A stretch of DNA of 64,000 bases from the NCBI GenBank assembly GCA_003482455.1, contig DMYW01000002.1, positions 123,719 to 187,718 of the forward strand. The letters are read 5' to 3'. The notes beneath the pieces are model-generated. The model searched no databases, was not told the DNA's origin, and saw nothing but the letters and a program-made list of their open reading frames with translations. Shown piece after piece: positions 25,855-33,524 of this stretch (position 1 is the stretch's first letter; every line of letters starts with the position of its first letter). A program made the position numbers and the translations under genes. This DNA comes from Rheinheimera sp. (GTDB lineage: Bacteria; Pseudomonadota; Gammaproteobacteria; Enterobacterales; Alteromonadaceae).

Positions 25855-27705
25855 ATGCCTAGATTACGTTCAGCAACCACCACCGAAGGCCGCAATATGG
25901 CGGGCGCTCGTGCGCTGTGGCGCGCGACGGGTGTGAAAGACACCGACTTTGGTAAACCTATCATCGCGGTGGTGAACTCATTCACAGAATTTGTGCCAGG
26001 CCACGTGCATTTGCGCGATTTGGGCAAGTTGGTGGCGCAAACCATCGAGCAACATGGCGGTATCGCCAAAGAATTCAATACCATCGCTATCGATGACGGC
26101 ATCGCCATGGGCCATGGCGGTATGTTGTATAGCTTGCCGTCACGCGAAATCATTGCCGATTCGGTCGAATACGTGGTGAACGGTCACTGCGCGGACGCGA
26201 TGGTGTGTATCTCGAACTGCGACAAAATCACCCCGGGCATGTTGATGGCCGCGCTGCGGTTAAATATTCCGGTGATCTTTGTCTCGGGCGGGCCGATGGA
26301 AGCGGGTAAAACCAAATTATCGGATAAAATCATCAAGTTAGACTTGGTCGATGCGATGGTATCGGCCGCCGACCCGAAAGTGACGGACGCCGACAGCGCG
26401 CAAATCGAACGTAGCGCCTGCCCAACGTGCGGCTCGTGCTCGGGCATGTTCACGGCCAACTCAATGAACTGTTTAGTCGAAGCGCTGGGTTTGGCGCAGC
26501 CGGGCAATGGCTCCTTGTTGGCCACGCATGCCGACCGTAAGCAGCTGTTTTTATCGGCCGGTGAGCGCATCATGCAGCTGACCAAACGTTGGTATCAAGA
26601 CGATGATGTAAGCGCGCTGCCGCGCTCGATTGCCAACAAAACCGCCTTTGAAAACGCCATGATGCTGGACATCGCGATGGGCGGCTCGACCAACACTGTG
26701 CTGCATTTATTAGCCGCGGCGCAAGAAGCCGAAGTCGACTTTGGCATGGACGACATCGACCGCTTGTCGCGTATCGTGCCGCATTTATCCAAAGTGGCGC
26801 CGTCGACGCAAAAATACCATATGGAAGACGTGCATCGCGCCGGTGGCGTGGTGGCTATTTTGGGCGAATTATTACGCGCTGGCCTGTTAAACCCAGACAC
26901 GCCGCACGTTGCTGGCAGTTCGCTGGGGGATGTATTAAGCCGCTACGACATAGTCACAACGCAAGATGACGCGGTGAAAGACTTTTTCCGCGCAGGCCCA
27001 GCCGGTATTCGCACCACCCAAGCCTTTTCGCAAGATTGCCGCTACCCAACGCTGGACGATGACCGCGAAAACGGCTGTATCCGCAGCAAAGCACACGCCT
27101 ATTCGCAAGACGGTGGCTTGGCGGTGTTGTTCGGCAACTTGGCGCCAAACGGCTGTATCGTGAAAACCGCCGGTGTCGATAAAGACAACCTGACCTTTAA
27201 CGGCGTGGCGCGGGTGTTTGAATCGCAAGACAGCGCCGTCGAGGCCATTTTAGGCGGTGTGGTGCAAGCCGGCGACGTGGTGATCATTCGCTACGAAGGC
27301 CCGAAAGGCGGCCCCGGCATGCAAGAAATGTTGTACCCAACTAGCTACTTAAAATCGATGGGCCTTGGCAAAGCGTGCGCCTTGGTCACCGATGGCCGTT
27401 TCTCAGGCGGCACCTCGGGCTTGTCGATTGGCCATGTGTCTCCAGAAGCCGCCAGTGGCGGTGCCATTGCGCTGGTCAACGACGGCGACGGTATCGCCAT
27501 CGATATTCCAAACCGCAGTATTAACATCCAAATTAGCGACGACGAACTGGCCGCGCGCCGCGCCGCGATGGACGCCAAAGGCAAAGACGGCTACAAGCCG
27601 CTAAACCGTACGCGTTACGTCAGCCCAGCGCTTAAAGCCTACGCCTTGCTGGCCAGTTCAGCCGACAAAGGCGCCGTGCGCGACTTGTCGAAGTTGGATG
27701 ATTAA
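25855..27705 (+). CDS. ilvD: Dihydroxy-acid dehydratase
   Basis: A 616-residue IlvD/Edd-family dehydratase that converts dihydroxy acids to the keto acids of Val and Ile. It starts MPRLRSATTTEGRNMAGARA, and the iron-sulfur cysteines are in CISNCDKITPGM and CPTCGSCSGMFTANSMNCL. The ending includes GRFSGGTSGLSIGHVSPEAA and a C-terminal YALLASSADKGAVRD. Length and motifs match the enterobacterial enzyme. AGGAG lies 7 bases before the ATG. It is separated from ilvM by 910 bases, so it may have its own promoter. Confidence 0.96.
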   Translation: MPRLRSATTTEGRNMAGARALWRATGVKDTDFGKPIIAVVNSFTEFVPGHVHLRDLGKLVAQTIEQHGGIAKEFNTIAIDDGIAMGHGGMLYSLPSREIIADSVEYVVNGHCADAMVCISNCDKITPGMLMAALRLNIPVIFVSGGPMEAGKTKLSDKIIKLDLVDAMVSAADPKVTDADSAQIERSACPTCGSCSGMFTANSMNCLVEALGLAQPGNGSLLATHADRKQLFLSAGERIMQLTKRWYQDDDVSALPRSIANKTAFENAMMLDIAMGGSTNTVLHLLAAAQEAEVDFGMDDIDRLSRIVPHLSKVAPSTQKYHMEDVHRAGGVVAILGELLRAGLLNPDTPHVAGSSLGDVLSRYDIVTTQDDAVKDFFRAGPAGIRTTQAFSQDCRYPTLDDDRENGCIRSKAHAYSQDGGLAVLFGNLAPNGCIVKTAGVDKDNLTFNGVARVFESQDSAVEAILGGVVQAGDVVIIRYEGPKGGPGMQEMLYPTSYLKSMGLGKACALVTDGRFSGGTSGLSIGHVSPEAASGGAIALVNDGDGIAIDIPNRSINIQISDDELAARRAAMDAKGKDGYKPLNRTRYVSPALKAYALLASSADKGAVRDLSKLDD

Positions 27706-27870
27706 ACCAAGCGTTGCAGCGCAGGCACGGCCTAATTAGCCCGCCGCGCTGCAGCCAACGCCAGGCCTTAGCGTCTGGCAGCTCTGCCCAAACGCGCTTT
27801 CAACATGTACATAAACCTGAAACATCAGCGCGCCCCAGAGCCATCAATAAAGCGGTGAAGAGAGAAAATC

Positions 27871-29508
27871 ATGAGTGTGGTGTCGTTAGAACAGGCCAGC
27901 AACAATCCAACCCCAGCCGTGCAGGTAGCACCGGCTGAACTTGCCGCAGCGCTGCAACAGCAGTATTTGCGCGAGATTTTATTGTCGCCTGTGTACCAAG
28001 CTGCGGTTGAAACGCCGCTGCAGCCGATGAAAAAACTCGAGCAGCGCCTCGGTTGTCAGGTGCTACTGAAGCGTGAAGATCATCAGCCGGTGTATTCGTT
28101 TAAGCTGCGCGGCGCCTTTCATAAGCTGCATAAAGTGGCGGCGCGGGGCGACAACAAGCACGTGATCTGCGCCTCGGCCGGCAACCATGCGCAAGGCGTC
28201 GCACTGTCAGCCAGTAAGCTGAACTTAAGCGCCACTATTGTGATGCCGATCACCACGCCAGAAATTAAAGTCAACGCAGTCAAAGCCTTAGGCGGTAACG
28301 TGCTGCTGCACGGCACTGCATTTGACGAAGCCAACCGCCACGCCATTGCCTTGTCGGAGCAAACCGGCGCCGTGTACATTCCGCCGTTTGACGACGCCGA
28401 CGTGATCGCCGGCCAAGGCACGGTGGCGAAAGAATTATTAACCCAGCACCCCACCCTCGACGCCGTGTTTATTCCGGTGGGCGGCGGCGGTTTGCTGGCC
28501 GGCATGGCGGTGTATATCAAAGCCGTATTGCCCAATGTGCGGGTGATTGGCGTCGAACCCGACGACGCCGCCTGTTTAGCTGCTGCCCTCAAAGCCGGCG
28601 AGCCAGTGACGCTGGAGCGCGTGGGCCTGTTCGCCGACGGCGTGGCCGTCAAACGTATCGGCAACGAAACCTTCAAACTGGCGCAGCTGTTTTGCGACGA
28701 AGTGGTAACCGTCAGTAGCGATGAGATCTGCGCCGCCATCAAAGACATCTTCGATGACCTGCGCGCCGTAGCCGAACCCGCCGGCGCCTTGGCCTTGGCT
28801 GGCTTGAAAAAGTATGCGGCGCTGCAGGGTTACAGCGAAGATGCTGGCAACAGCAACGCGCATGCACAACAAAACCGCCCCGCGCCCAGCTACGCCGCGG
28901 TGTTAAGCGGTGCCAACTTAAACTTCGACACCTTGCGTTACGTCTCCGAACGCTGCGAACTAGGCGAGAAAAAAGAAGCCGTGTTCGCCGTCACCATCCC
29001 TGAAGAAAAAGGCAGCTTCCGCCGCTTCTGCCAAACGCTTGGCGGGCGCGCCATCACCGAATTTAACTACCGCTACGCCAGCGACGACAAAGCGCATATC
29101 TTTGTCGGCATCAAACTGCGCCACGGCGCCGAAGAGTTAAAACAAGTCACGCAGGCCCTCACCGACGCCGGCTACGACTTCCAAGACCTGTCCGACGACG
29201 AACTGGCCAAACTGCACGTGCGTTACATGATCGGCGGCATGCCACCGCGCCTGGTGCAAGAACAGGTGTACCAGTTCAACTTCCCCGAATACCCCGGCGC
29301 GCTGATGAACTTCTTAAACCTGCTGGGCGAAACCTACAACATCACGTTATTTCACTACCGCAACCACGGCGCCGCCACCGGCGACGTGCTCGCCGGCTTT
29401 GAAATAGCCGACCACGCCGACATAGCCCAGCACTTAGACGCCCTCGGCTACCCGTACCAGCAAGTCAGCGGCAATAGCTCGTATAAGACGTTTTTGACGG
29501 CGGGTTAG
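27871..29508 (+). CDS. ilvA: Threonine deaminase (biosynthetic threonine ammonia-lyase)
   Basis: A 545-residue PLP enzyme catalysing threonine to 2-oxobutyrate, the entry to isoleucine. The cofactor lysine is in PVYSFKLRGAFHKLH, the phosphate loop is VPVGGGGLLAGMA, and two C-terminal regulatory ACT-like domains (EKKEAVFAVTIPEEKGSF and QVYQFNFPEYPGALMNFL) give isoleucine feedback control. It is about 30 residues longer than the E. coli enzyme because of an N-terminal extension and an extra loop (SEDAGNSNAHAQQNRPAPS) before the regulatory part. The last 321 bases are duplicated at 31869-32189. GAGAGAAAATC precedes the ATG. Confidence 0.95.
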   Translation: MSVVSLEQASNNPTPAVQVAPAELAAALQQQYLREILLSPVYQAAVETPLQPMKKLEQRLGCQVLLKREDHQPVYSFKLRGAFHKLHKVAARGDNKHVICASAGNHAQGVALSASKLNLSATIVMPITTPEIKVNAVKALGGNVLLHGTAFDEANRHAIALSEQTGAVYIPPFDDADVIAGQGTVAKELLTQHPTLDAVFIPVGGGGLLAGMAVYIKAVLPNVRVIGVEPDDAACLAAALKAGEPVTLERVGLFADGVAVKRIGNETFKLAQLFCDEVVTVSSDEICAAIKDIFDDLRAVAEPAGALALAGLKKYAALQGYSEDAGNSNAHAQQNRPAPSYAAVLSGANLNFDTLRYVSERCELGEKKEAVFAVTIPEEKGSFRRFCQTLGGRAITEFNYRYASDDKAHIFVGIKLRHGAEELKQVTQALTDAGYDFQDLSDDELAKLHVRYMIGGMPPRLVQEQVYQFNFPEYPGALMNFLNLLGETYNITLFHYRNHGAATGDVLAGFEIADHADIAQHLDALGYPYQQVSGNSSYKTFLTAG

Positions 29509-29536
29509 TGGGTAAAAAGAGGTTGGGGTTGGAACA

Positions 29537-29560
29537 AAAGCGCAACGGGAGTTGCGCTTT
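29537..29560 (+). terminator. Hairpin terminator after ilvA
   Basis: AAAGCGCAAC-GGGA-GTTGCGCTTT is a perfect 10-base stem 29 bases after the ilvA stop. A nearly identical hairpin follows the duplicated ilvA end at 32233-32256. The T-tract is short. Confidence 0.75.
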
Positions 29561-29678
29561 GTCTGCATTGAGCGAAGTGCAGACATTTTCCAACATAATC
29601 TGCAAGGTATAGTTAGCCAAATCAGCAAGTTACTTAAACAACCAACTATATTGGGGTTCGAGGAATTACAGATGAAAA

Positions 29679-30308
29679 CTAAGAATTCACACCAACTTTG
29701 GAGAAAACATCTGCCCAATAAGATGATTTATAAGAGGTCGATGGGTGAGTAATTCCAAGAAGTTTTATTTCTCTATTTTTGTAAGGATATTTATAGAAGA
29801 AATCACTAAACTCTTCACTAGCCACATACTTTCCATATCCAAAGTCTTCAGGTATTGCATCCCAGACGTTATTTCCCCAACTAATTATTACATCAGGATT
29901 AAGCTCTTCGATAACTTCTAGCAGCGCATTCCGATCCTTTTCTTTCGAATAATCAAAATGCTGAGTAAGACGGCTAGTTGCACCAGCTGGGATTTGTAGA
30001 TAGTTATAGAATGCTACGGAATTCCATAACTCACGAGGGGTACGCTCACTGTGAACGCTATTAAGTACTAGGCTATTCATGAACTTTGTAAAGGTTGACT
30101 TCCATTTCCCATCTATCTCAGGGTTTAAATAATCATTAATAACACCTGTAGTGAAATCACATGACTGTCCATGAACTTCAACCAAATTTATAATTTCAGA
30201 TTCTTCTGCGTAGTGGGAATCACCTAAGACCAAAATTTTATGATTAAAAACAGAACCATCTAATCCATACTCACTTCCGACCCAAGGTCTAAAAAATACA
30301 TTTTTCAT
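29679..30308 (-). CDS. Uracil-DNA glycosylase-superfamily-like protein
   Basis: The 209-residue protein opens KNVFFRPWVG and has KILVLGDSHYAEE, WNSVAFYNYLQIPAG, PDVIISWGNNVWDA and a late GITHPSTSY. This pattern (GDSHY-type active-site loop, aromatic NYLQ, HPS loop) is that of uncharacterised members of the uracil-DNA glycosylase fold, often found on mobile islands. Whether it cuts DNA bases is unknown. The ATG at 30308 has AAAAGG 7 bases upstream; an ATG two codons earlier overlaps that site. The gene is AT-rich compared with ilvA and lies in the segment between the two ilvA ends. Confidence 0.65.
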   Translation of the reverse strand: MKNVFFRPWVGSEYGLDGSVFNHKILVLGDSHYAEESEIINLVEVHGQSCDFTTGVINDYLNPEIDGKWKSTFTKFMNSLVLNSVHSERTPRELWNSVAFYNYLQIPAGATSRLTQHFDYSKEKDRNALLEVIEELNPDVIISWGNNVWDAIPEDFGYGKYVASEEFSDFFYKYPYKNREIKLLGITHPSTSYKSSYWADVFSKVGVNS

Positions 30309-30768
30309 AAACATCCTTTTATTAAAAAGTAAGATCGAAACTTCACATAACGCCCGCACCAAGGACGCCGTTTAGTTAAAGCAAAAGCACAAAGTATAAA
30401 GTATAAAGCCTCACTGTGCCTGAGTCTGACAAACTATTGCCAAGACCCAAGGGTTAGATCTGTCCCTCGGCGTGCTCGTTGTACAGACACTTCAAATTCT
30501 TCAAACCTCGAAGGATTGATTTTAGATGGCTCGCTTAACGAGAAAATAGAGCGACAGCATTTTCTAAAATTCATTTCGAGCGAATAGCAGAATTTTTAAA
30601 CCTTAACACAATCCAAATAGAAATATCTAAATTTAAATCAAAACCGGTACTATTGTAATTTCTCTTTAACATCGGAAAGTCAGGATCTCAAAGTATCCAA
30701 GTAGCGCCTAATATGATTCCCAGTAAGACTAGGTATTTGTTGTAACAGTAAAAGAACATCCTTGCATC
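30309..30768. other. AT-rich gap in the ilvA island
   Basis: This 460-base stretch separates the two minus-strand genes. Just upstream of the glycosylase-like gene, TTTAACTAAACGGC...GCGGGCGTTATGTG (30343-30384, minus strand) looks like a degenerate integron recombination site, because GCGTTATG preceded by an inverted AAC...GTT context is typical. I see no other feature. Confidence 0.3.
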
Positions 30769-31572
30769 TTAATATTTCAAAAACAATGGTAAATCGTCAA
30801 CGTCATCAGTGACTTTGTCCACTTCACTCTCCAGCACTGCAAATAGTTTAAAGCCAGCTAAGTCACTTAGCCCCTCTGAATGGAAATTACTATGCAGTCC
30901 GACCGCAGTGTCTTCACTTAAGCATGCTTGCAGCATAAGCGTCGTTGCCTCAATCAATTCAATAGTCCAAACATCACCCAGAAAAACGGCATTGATGGCC
31001 GCCAACTTCATTTGTTTCGAATCAACTTCCTTTTCTAGCTTTTTAAATTCAAGATAAAGTGTGTAGGGTAATTCTTTCGACGACACAGCTTCACAACTTG
31101 CCGATATGTATGTTTTCCCTGCATGTAACCAATGACGGAGCGATTGATAATCTAAACAGGTAAAGGAAGCACCACACAAGAAATGAGCATAACACTCCAG
31201 AATGGTGTTTCCTGATTCTTTAAGTATTACTTGAGGTGTTAGACTTATATCGTGGCCATAAATATCTGCCCAATTTATAGATTCTTCCTGAAACTGCTGA
31301 GTATCAGCCAAAATAATTACCTCAATTTCTTGAAGATTTTTCAGGCGTGAAATATGTGCATTTAGCAAGTTTAATGATGATATATCTGAATCAGAGATAA
31401 ATAGGCTAATAAATTCGCCTTCTAAATCAAACGTAGATATTTGAGTTTGCTTGAGATCCAAAGGAGTATGCGCTACGAAGCCAAACTTCCAGTCCTTTAC
31501 GAAGTGTTCAACCAGTTCGCGACTGTTTCTGCCAAAAGTAAAAAATTTTTTTAAGTATCTTCCGTTATTCAT
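30769..31572 (-). CDS. Hypothetical protein of the ilvA island
   Basis: The 267-residue soluble protein is not recognised. It has no signal peptide or membrane helix. Visible features are a basic N-terminus (MNNGRYLKKFFTFGRNSREL), a strand-rich first half ending EIEVIILADTQQF, and a helical second half (KQMKLAAINAVFLGDVWTIE, LIEATTLMLQACLSED). The ending VDDLPLFLKY is acidic. Composition is AT-rich like the neighbouring glycosylase-like gene, and both point towards the ilvA end, so they were probably acquired together. Confidence 0.55.
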   Translation of the reverse strand: MNNGRYLKKFFTFGRNSRELVEHFVKDWKFGFVAHTPLDLKQTQISTFDLEGEFISLFISDSDISSLNLLNAHISRLKNLQEIEVIILADTQQFQEESINWADIYGHDISLTPQVILKESGNTILECYAHFLCGASFTCLDYQSLRHWLHAGKTYISASCEAVSSKELPYTLYLEFKKLEKEVDSKQMKLAAINAVFLGDVWTIELIEATTLMLQACLSEDTAVGLHSNFHSEGLSDLAGFKLFAVLESEVDKVTDDVDDLPLFLKY

Positions 31573-31868
31573 AGCTTATCCTGACAACATCTACGCTAGT
31601 TAAACACAATATAGTAACCAAGCAACACGTCACATAGCTCAATTTTTCCCATGTTTTACAAAGTGGACCAATTAATACTCGCTGATTAGTACCAAAAACG
31701 AATTAGTGAAGGTATATGTCGTAAATAACAGTCGAATGAAAATGTATGATGTCGTTCAGTTTCTTCACGATAGGCCGATAGAAATAGATTAATTCGCATT
31801 TAAGAACCAATAGTTGTCTCGTTTCTTACAAACGTAGTTGACAAGGTAGGATCCCCACCCAAGCCTTG
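31573..31868. other. AT-rich left border of the duplicated ilvA end
   Basis: The region should contain the promoter of the minus-strand hypothetical gene. Its last 25 bases (CCCCACCCAAGCCTTG) look like a worn copy of the GGACACCCACCCAA repeat directly abutting the duplicated sequence. Nothing else is recognised. Confidence 0.4.
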
Positions 31869-32189
31869 CTGTCCGACGACGAATTGACCAAACTGCAAGT
31901 GCGTTAAATGATCGGCGGCATGCCACCACGCTTGGTGCAAGAACAGGTGTACCAGTTCAACTTCCCCGAATACCCCGGCGCGCTGATGAACTTCTTAAAC
32001 CTGCTGGGCGAAACCTACAACATCACGTTATTTCACTACCGCAACCACGGCGCCGCCACCGGCGACGTGCTCGCCGGCTTTGAAATAGCCGACCACGCCG
32101 ACATAGCCCAGCACCTAGACGCCCTCGGCTACCCGTACCAGCTGGTCAGCGGCAATAGCTCGTATAAGACGTTTTTGACTGCGGGTTAG
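31869..32189 (+). pseudogene. Duplicated 3' end of ilvA
   Basis: The 321 bases match 29188-29508 with an offset of 2681 and about eleven differences. The middle of about 180 bases is identical. Differences cluster at the ends and include TAC to TAA (within CAAGTGCGTTAAATG), which closes the frame upstream. The remaining frame (31908-32189) encodes the last 93 residues of the second ACT-like domain. The following terminator is duplicated as well. It is not a complete gene and probably marks a duplication or replacement event. Confidence 0.9.
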
Positions 32190-32232
32190 TAAGAAGGGAT
32201 GAGCTCAAAGAGTGGTGGTTAGGCGGGAACTC

Positions 32233-32256
32233 AAAGCGCAACGGGGGTTGCGCTTT
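32233..32256 (+). terminator. Duplicated ilvA terminator
   Basis: AAAGCGCAAC-GGGG-GTTGCGCTTT differs from the hairpin at 29537 only in one loop base and lies 43 bases after the duplicated stop codon. Confidence 0.75.
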
Positions 32257-32330
32257 GTACATGCCACGCACTAAAAATTAATCCAATTCAGGTTCACAAA
32301 AGTGCGCTTGAAACCCAGTAGCCTAACAAG

Positions 32331-32828
32331 TTAGCCGCGTTTATCGCGCTGCAGCTGGACAATTTTGATGATGGCGTTTGAATTTTCAAGCGGTAAATAG
32401 CTGATTTCTAAGCAACTACCATTTTTGATGACTTGCCCTGAATAGACCTTTTCATAAAAAAATGGCCCGCGCGATGCCTTGTTATACGAAAAAACAATGC
32501 TGTTTATTTCAAAACTTAAGGTGCTATTTTTGTCGGACGCTATCTGATAGTTGTCGATGCAGCCTGTCACAACCTGAAAATCCCCTGCTTCAATTGCCTT
32601 TTTAAGTAGCAAACTATCGCTGTATCGCGAGTATGTGCCCAATGCGCTGAGCACAATAAGCAGGCCCGCAACCGACAAGAACCATCGGCGCGGGACCTTG
32701 GTACAGTCAGTGAACAAGTCTGTGAGGATCGGAAACTTCACGCAAACTGCATAAAAACAGCACACGGGCAGCATCCATGCGAAGTCATCGAGACTCGGGT
32801 TTATTTGGCTAACAAAATATGGGTTCAA
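32331..32828 (-). CDS. Hypothetical membrane-anchored protein
   Basis: The 165-residue frame starts with a TTG at 32828 (AGGT 7 bases before); an ATG at 32774 would give 147 residues. Two hydrophobic helices (MLPVCCFYAVCVKFPIL and WFLSVAGLLIVLSALGT) precede a soluble domain of about 95 residues with SYNKASRGPFFYEKVYSGQV and ISYLPLENSNAIIKI, which resembles small extracytoplasmic beta domains. The family is not recognised. It lies just beyond the duplicated ilvA end. Confidence 0.5.
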   Translation of the reverse strand: MNPYFVSQINPSLDDFAWMLPVCCFYAVCVKFPILTDLFTDCTKVPRRWFLSVAGLLIVLSALGTYSRYSDSLLLKKAIEAGDFQVVTGCIDNYQIASDKNSTLSFEINSIVFSYNKASRGPFFYEKVYSGQVIKNGSCLEISYLPLENSNAIIKIVQLQRDKRG

Positions 32829-33090
32829 AGCTTTACCTACTGCACTTTGCGCGCGAGCCGTTGGTACGGTATATATCGATTGCCATGCCCACCTTGACAG
32901 GAAAACGCTTATTCACTTCAGCAGAATCGCTCGGAGACGTGATTTTCTTTCCGTGCTGCCATCATTTGTTCCAAATTCTTTGGATCAGCCAAGTACTGCT
33001 TTTCACCCTCATGATTTTTTCGCAGTTCTTGAATAGCCTTTTGCAAATTCTCAGCGCGATCGCCAGACAATGCTGGGATTTCTTCCCAAA

Positions 33091-33137
33091 AAGCAACACC
33101 CAGGCAAAGCAACACCCAGGCAAAGCAACACCCAGGC
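33091..33137. repeat. 16-base tandem repeat
   Basis: AGCAACACCCAGGCAA is repeated three times with a 16-base period (the last copy ends CCAGGCC) and runs into the REP-like unit at 33135. It contains ACACCCA, a part of the repeat core, so it may derive from it. Confidence 0.85.
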
Positions 33138-33192
33138 CACCCACTGTAATTAAATGTGATGCGGCTATACAAGAAAATTGCTGTGGCTGTCC
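33135..33192. repeat. Full-length REP-like unit inserted in the DUF6998-like gene
   Basis: GGCCACCCACTGTAATTAAA opens and AGAAAATTGCTGTGGCTGTCC closes this 58-base copy. It is worn in the right arm but has the same order of parts as the 55-base units at 7663 and 7748. CTGTCCGACGACGAACTG at its right end (33187-33204) also occurs in ilvA at 29188. Confidence 0.8.
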
Positions 33193-33524
33193 GACGACGA
33201 ACTGCCATCACGCGGTCGACCACATCAAGCGAGCGCGGGTTAAACGATATATGGCCACCGCGGGTCATCATGGCGGTGGTTTTCACCGAAATACGCTCGC
33301 CGTTGCCGCCCACCACATCGTACCCGCGTTGGTTCACCTGCTGCGCCAGCTGGCCATTGGACACCAGCGCCGCATACAACTCGCCAATGCGACCACATAA
33401 ATGCCGCAGCTCAGTGGGCGCTACGCCCCACTGCAATTCACGTTCAAACCACGCCATCGCCTCGCCGAGCGATTGGATCAGTTGCATTTGGGTGAGGGCC
33501 ATAGGGGCTCCGTGGGGTTACGGT

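Larger units (their letters stand above)
32918..33502 (-). pseudogene. DUF6998-like gene interrupted by a REP-like unit
   Basis: The first ~105 codons (33502 down to about 33193) encode LRHLCGRIGELYAALVSNG, QVNQRGYDVVGGNGERISVK and SFNPRSLDVVDRVMAV. This fits DUF6998-like proteins, whose GYDVV...ERISVKT pattern resembles a nuclease-type acidic-Lys core. At 33192 the frame enters a full REP-like unit (RRRTATAIFLYSRITFNYSG) and then a 16-base tandem repeat, so the native C-terminus is lost and the frame ends by chance at 32918. The start codon is 22 bases after the stop of the nuclease-like gene upstream, so the two were an operon. A working chimera is unlikely. Confidence 0.65.

Noticed and set aside
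28119..28748. Long antisense frame opposite ilvA
   Set aside because: It is a shadow of the ilvA coding sequence with a Ser/Thr/Ala-rich product and no ribosome site.
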